A stretch of 8,796 nt of DNA, from NCBI GenBank assembly GCA_035687725.1, contig DASRVB010000244.1, positions 1 through 8,796 of the forward strand. Reading direction: 5' to 3'. The notes under the pieces were generated by a model that searched no databases, was not told the origin of the DNA, and worked only from the letters and a program-made list of their open reading frames with translations. The translations under genes were made by a program, and so were the position numbers. The first letter of the stretch is position 1. Every line of letters starts with the position of its first letter. The stretch is from JAICNR01 sp035687725 (lineage in GTDB: Bacteria > Gemmatimonadota > Gemmatimonadetes > JACCXV01 > JAHWKZ01). Positions 6,106-8,796 of the stretch are shown here, piece after piece.

Positions 6106-7518
6106 ATGACGGATCGCCGTGACCGGGACTCGTTCGAGCGCGAGCTGACCACCGATCTGGACGACACCACGCGCGACCGGCCGCGCGGGATGCCGCTACA
6201 CACCCGAATTCTCCTCGGCCTGGTTATCGGCGCAGTGTCGGGAGTGGTCGTCAATGCGGCGCTCGGCGCGGGAGATCCGCGCGTCGAATGGGTGGTCAGG
6301 GAGCTAACCGAGCCCATCGGGTCGCTGTTCCTGCGTCTGCTCCTCATGATCGTCGTCCCGCTCGTCTTCGCGTCCCTGGTGGTCGGTGTGGCCGGCATGG
6401 GAGAGATCGGCCGGCTGGGACGGGTCGGGCTGAAGACGCTCGCCTACACGCTCGTGTTCTCGACGATCTCGGTGCTGATCGGTCTCGGCCTGGCCAACGC
6501 GATCCGCCCCGGCGAGCGGATCCCGGCCGAGACGGCAGCCGAGCTGGAGGCGCGCTACGGCAGCGAAGCCTCGGAGCGCGTCCTCGAGGCCGAGGCGAGC
6601 CGCGCGGAGGACAAAGCGGTCCTCACCAAGGTCGTGGAGACGATCGTCCCCAGCAACCCGATTGCTTCGCTGGCGTCCGATCTGCCCAACATGCTGCACC
6701 TGATGTTCTTCGCTCTGGTGCTCGGAGTTGCCGCGACCCTCGTCTCCACTTCCGTCACGTCGGCGTTCATAGCGTTCATGGAGGGACTCTACGCGCTATC
6801 GGCGAAGGTGATCGATCTCGTCATGTGGACCGCCCCGTTCGCGGTGGCTTGCCTGCTGTTCACGAATACGGCGCGGTTCGGGCTGGACGTTCTCATGACG
6901 CTGATCTGGTTCGTGGCGACGGTTCTGCTGGGGCTCGCGATCCACCTGGTGGTGGTCTACTCCGCGTCCGTCGCGGTGCTGTCGCGTATGCGGCCCACCG
7001 AGTTCTTTCGTCGCGTCAAGACCGCCATGTTGACCGCGTTCTCCACCTCGTCCTCCAACGCCACGCTCCCCACCGCGCTTCGCGTCGCCGAAGAGAACCT
7101 GCACATTCCGCGTGGGATCGCGAGCTTCGTCCTGACTGTAGGGGCCACGGCGAACCAGAACGGCACCGCTCTCTACGAGGGCGTGACCGTGCTCTTCCTG
7201 GCGCAGCTCGCAGGGGTGGATCTCACCCTCGGCCAGCAGCTGATGGTCATGTATCTGGCCATCCTCGGAGGCGTGGGAACGGCGGGAGTCCCGTCCGGCT
7301 CGATCCCGTTCATCATCCTCGTGCTGGCAACCGTCGGTGTGAACCCCGAGCTCATCGCCATCATCATCGGCGTGGATCGGATCCTCGACATGTGCCGCAC
7401 GACCCTCAACGTGACCGGCGACCTCGCGGCCGCGACGTACGTGACCCGCTCGGAGGGTCACCCGCTGCCGGGCAGCCTCGGAGAGCGCGGAGGCAGGACG
7501 GAGAGGGAAGCGGCCTGA
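6106..7518 (+). CDS. Dicarboxylate/amino acid:cation symporter (DAACS/SLC1 family)
   Basis: This inner-membrane carrier takes up acidic amino acids or C4-dicarboxylates using an ion gradient. The 470-residue protein has a charged 29-residue N-terminal tail, then a full GltPh-like fold: HP1 with STSSSNATLP (313-322), TM7 with NQNGTALYEG (350-359), HP2 with GTAGVPSGS (391-399), and TM8 with GVDRILDMCRTTLNVTGD (422-439). By alignment to GltPh, D428, R431, N435 and D439 match D394, R397, N401 and D405; R431 is the residue that selects for an acidic side chain. Residues that form the third sodium site in GltPh are replaced here (T115, F118, N352), while E358 stands where EAAT carriers have their proton-binding Glu. 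The start ATG has AGAGGA upstream, though at a long spacing. It is convergent with the DUF3303 gene. Confidence 0.93.
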   Translation: MTDRRDRDSFERELTTDLDDTTRDRPRGMPLHTRILLGLVIGAVSGVVVNAALGAGDPRVEWVVRELTEPIGSLFLRLLLMIVVPLVFASLVVGVAGMGEIGRLGRVGLKTLAYTLVFSTISVLIGLGLANAIRPGERIPAETAAELEARYGSEASERVLEAEASRAEDKAVLTKVVETIVPSNPIASLASDLPNMLHLMFFALVLGVAATLVSTSVTSAFIAFMEGLYALSAKVIDLVMWTAPFAVACLLFTNTARFGLDVLMTLIWFVATVLLGLAIHLVVVYSASVAVLSRMRPTEFFRRVKTAMLTAFSTSSSNATLPTALRVAEENLHIPRGIASFVLTVGATANQNGTALYEGVTVLFLAQLAGVDLTLGQQLMVMYLAILGGVGTAGVPSGSIPFIILVLATVGVNPELIAIIIGVDRILDMCRTTLNVTGDLAAATYVTRSEGHPLPGSLGERGGRTEREAA

Positions 7519-7537
7519 CGCTCAGAGCACGTGAGCG
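7519..7537. other. Short hairpin at the convergent gene ends
   Basis: CGCTCA (7519-7524) pairs with TGAGCG (7532-7537) around a 7-nt loop, starting one base after the symporter stop and covering the stop of the opposing gene. It has no T-run on either side. It may help end transcription of the two convergent genes, which are only 3 nt apart, but a 6-bp stem in GC-rich DNA can arise by chance. Confidence 0.25.
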
Positions 7538-7794
7538 AGTTCCGCGACGATCTCCGCTGAGGTGCGCACCGGCACCACCTCGAATTCCACGAGATCGTGC
7601 CATTGGGCCATCCAAGTGTCGAGCAGGTGAGGCTCCTCGCATTCCATCACCTGATAGCAGCGCGACAGATCCGCCGTCACCCAACTCGCCAAGTACTGCA
7701 GCCCAGCCGGGGCCAGGCGACCGCGCTCCTGAAAACGGCGGTACACCGGCCGCGGATCCCCGCCGCGGAACCGCTCGATGACCATGTAAAGCAC
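7522..7794 (-). CDS. DUF3303-like small protein, function unknown
   Basis: This 90-residue soluble protein begins MLYMVIERFRGGDPRPVYRRF and contains GLQYLASWV, RCYQVMECEEPHLLDTWMAQW and a C-terminal EVVPVRTSAE. This pattern resembles DUF3303 (dimeric alpha/beta-barrel-like) proteins, which have no assigned reaction. It has no signal peptide, membrane segment or metal-ligand cluster. The GTG at 7792-7794 is chosen because GGAGG lies about 4-5 nt upstream; the ATG at 7783-7785 would be too far from it. It lies 33 nt downstream of the pyrophosphatase gene on the same strand and could be co-transcribed. It ends 3 nt from the convergent symporter stop. Confidence 0.78.
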   Translation of the reverse strand: MLYMVIERFRGGDPRPVYRRFQERGRLAPAGLQYLASWVTADLSRCYQVMECEEPHLLDTWMAQWHDLVEFEVVPVRTSAEIVAELAHVL

Positions 7795-7827
7795 GTGACC
7801 TCCGGTTAGCCCGCGAGCGAGTTGTGC

Positions 7828-8796
<969 letters not shown>

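Noticed and set aside
6288..7781. 497-residue plus-strand frame overlapping the symporter
   Set aside because: It is a shifted reading of the symporter gene, Arg/His/Pro-rich, without membrane helices, while the other frame gives a full transporter.

Overview
This GC-rich window looks like ordinary chromosome from a Gram-negative (diderm) bacterium. It is dominated by a complete Tol-Pal cell-envelope operon on the minus strand. The gene order (epimerase-tolQ-tolR-tolA/tonB-tolB-pal-cpoB-nrdR), frequent GTG starts and the short proline/glutamate-rich TolA suggest a deep-branching phylum such as Gemmatimonadota. That placement is an inference from gene style, not from a marker gene.

Right-to-left on the minus strand from about 5634 to 1: an NAD-dependent sugar-nucleotide epimerase/dehydratase (4672-5634), tolQ, tolR, a TolA/TonB-like protein, tolB, pal, cpoB (ybgF) and the first 39 codons of nrdR, which runs off the left edge. 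Most junctions are tight (13 nt, overlap, 6 nt, 2 nt, 126 nt, 1-nt overlap, 9 nt), so one transcript is likely. The exception is the 126-nt tolB-pal gap, which holds a GC-rich hairpin directly after the tolB stop. TolQ, TolR and TolA form the inner-membrane, proton-driven motor. TolB and Pal form the periplasmic and outer-membrane end, and CpoB links the system to peptidoglycan synthesis during division.

A 118-nt divergent intergenic region (5635-5752) separates this operon from a small plus-strand gene for a CPXCG zinc-ribbon-like protein (5753-5998). Weak sigma70-like promoters can be proposed in both directions. Next comes a 107-nt spacer with a striking 13-bp perfect inverted repeat (6005-6034), then a DAACS-family (GltP/GltPh-like) dicarboxylate/amino-acid symporter (6106-7518).

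On the right, on the minus strand, lie a small DUF3303-like protein (7522-7794), convergent with the symporter and only 3 nt away, and the C-terminal 322 residues of a membrane-bound ion-pumping pyrophosphatase (7828-8796), cut by the window edge.

I see no mobile element, CRISPR array, tRNA, rRNA or defence system, and no clear new multi-gene system. The points most worth a second look are the symporter, where an ion site appears to be rewritten, the palindrome before it, the sugar epimerase at the head of the Tol operon, and the divergent signature of the pyrophosphatase.
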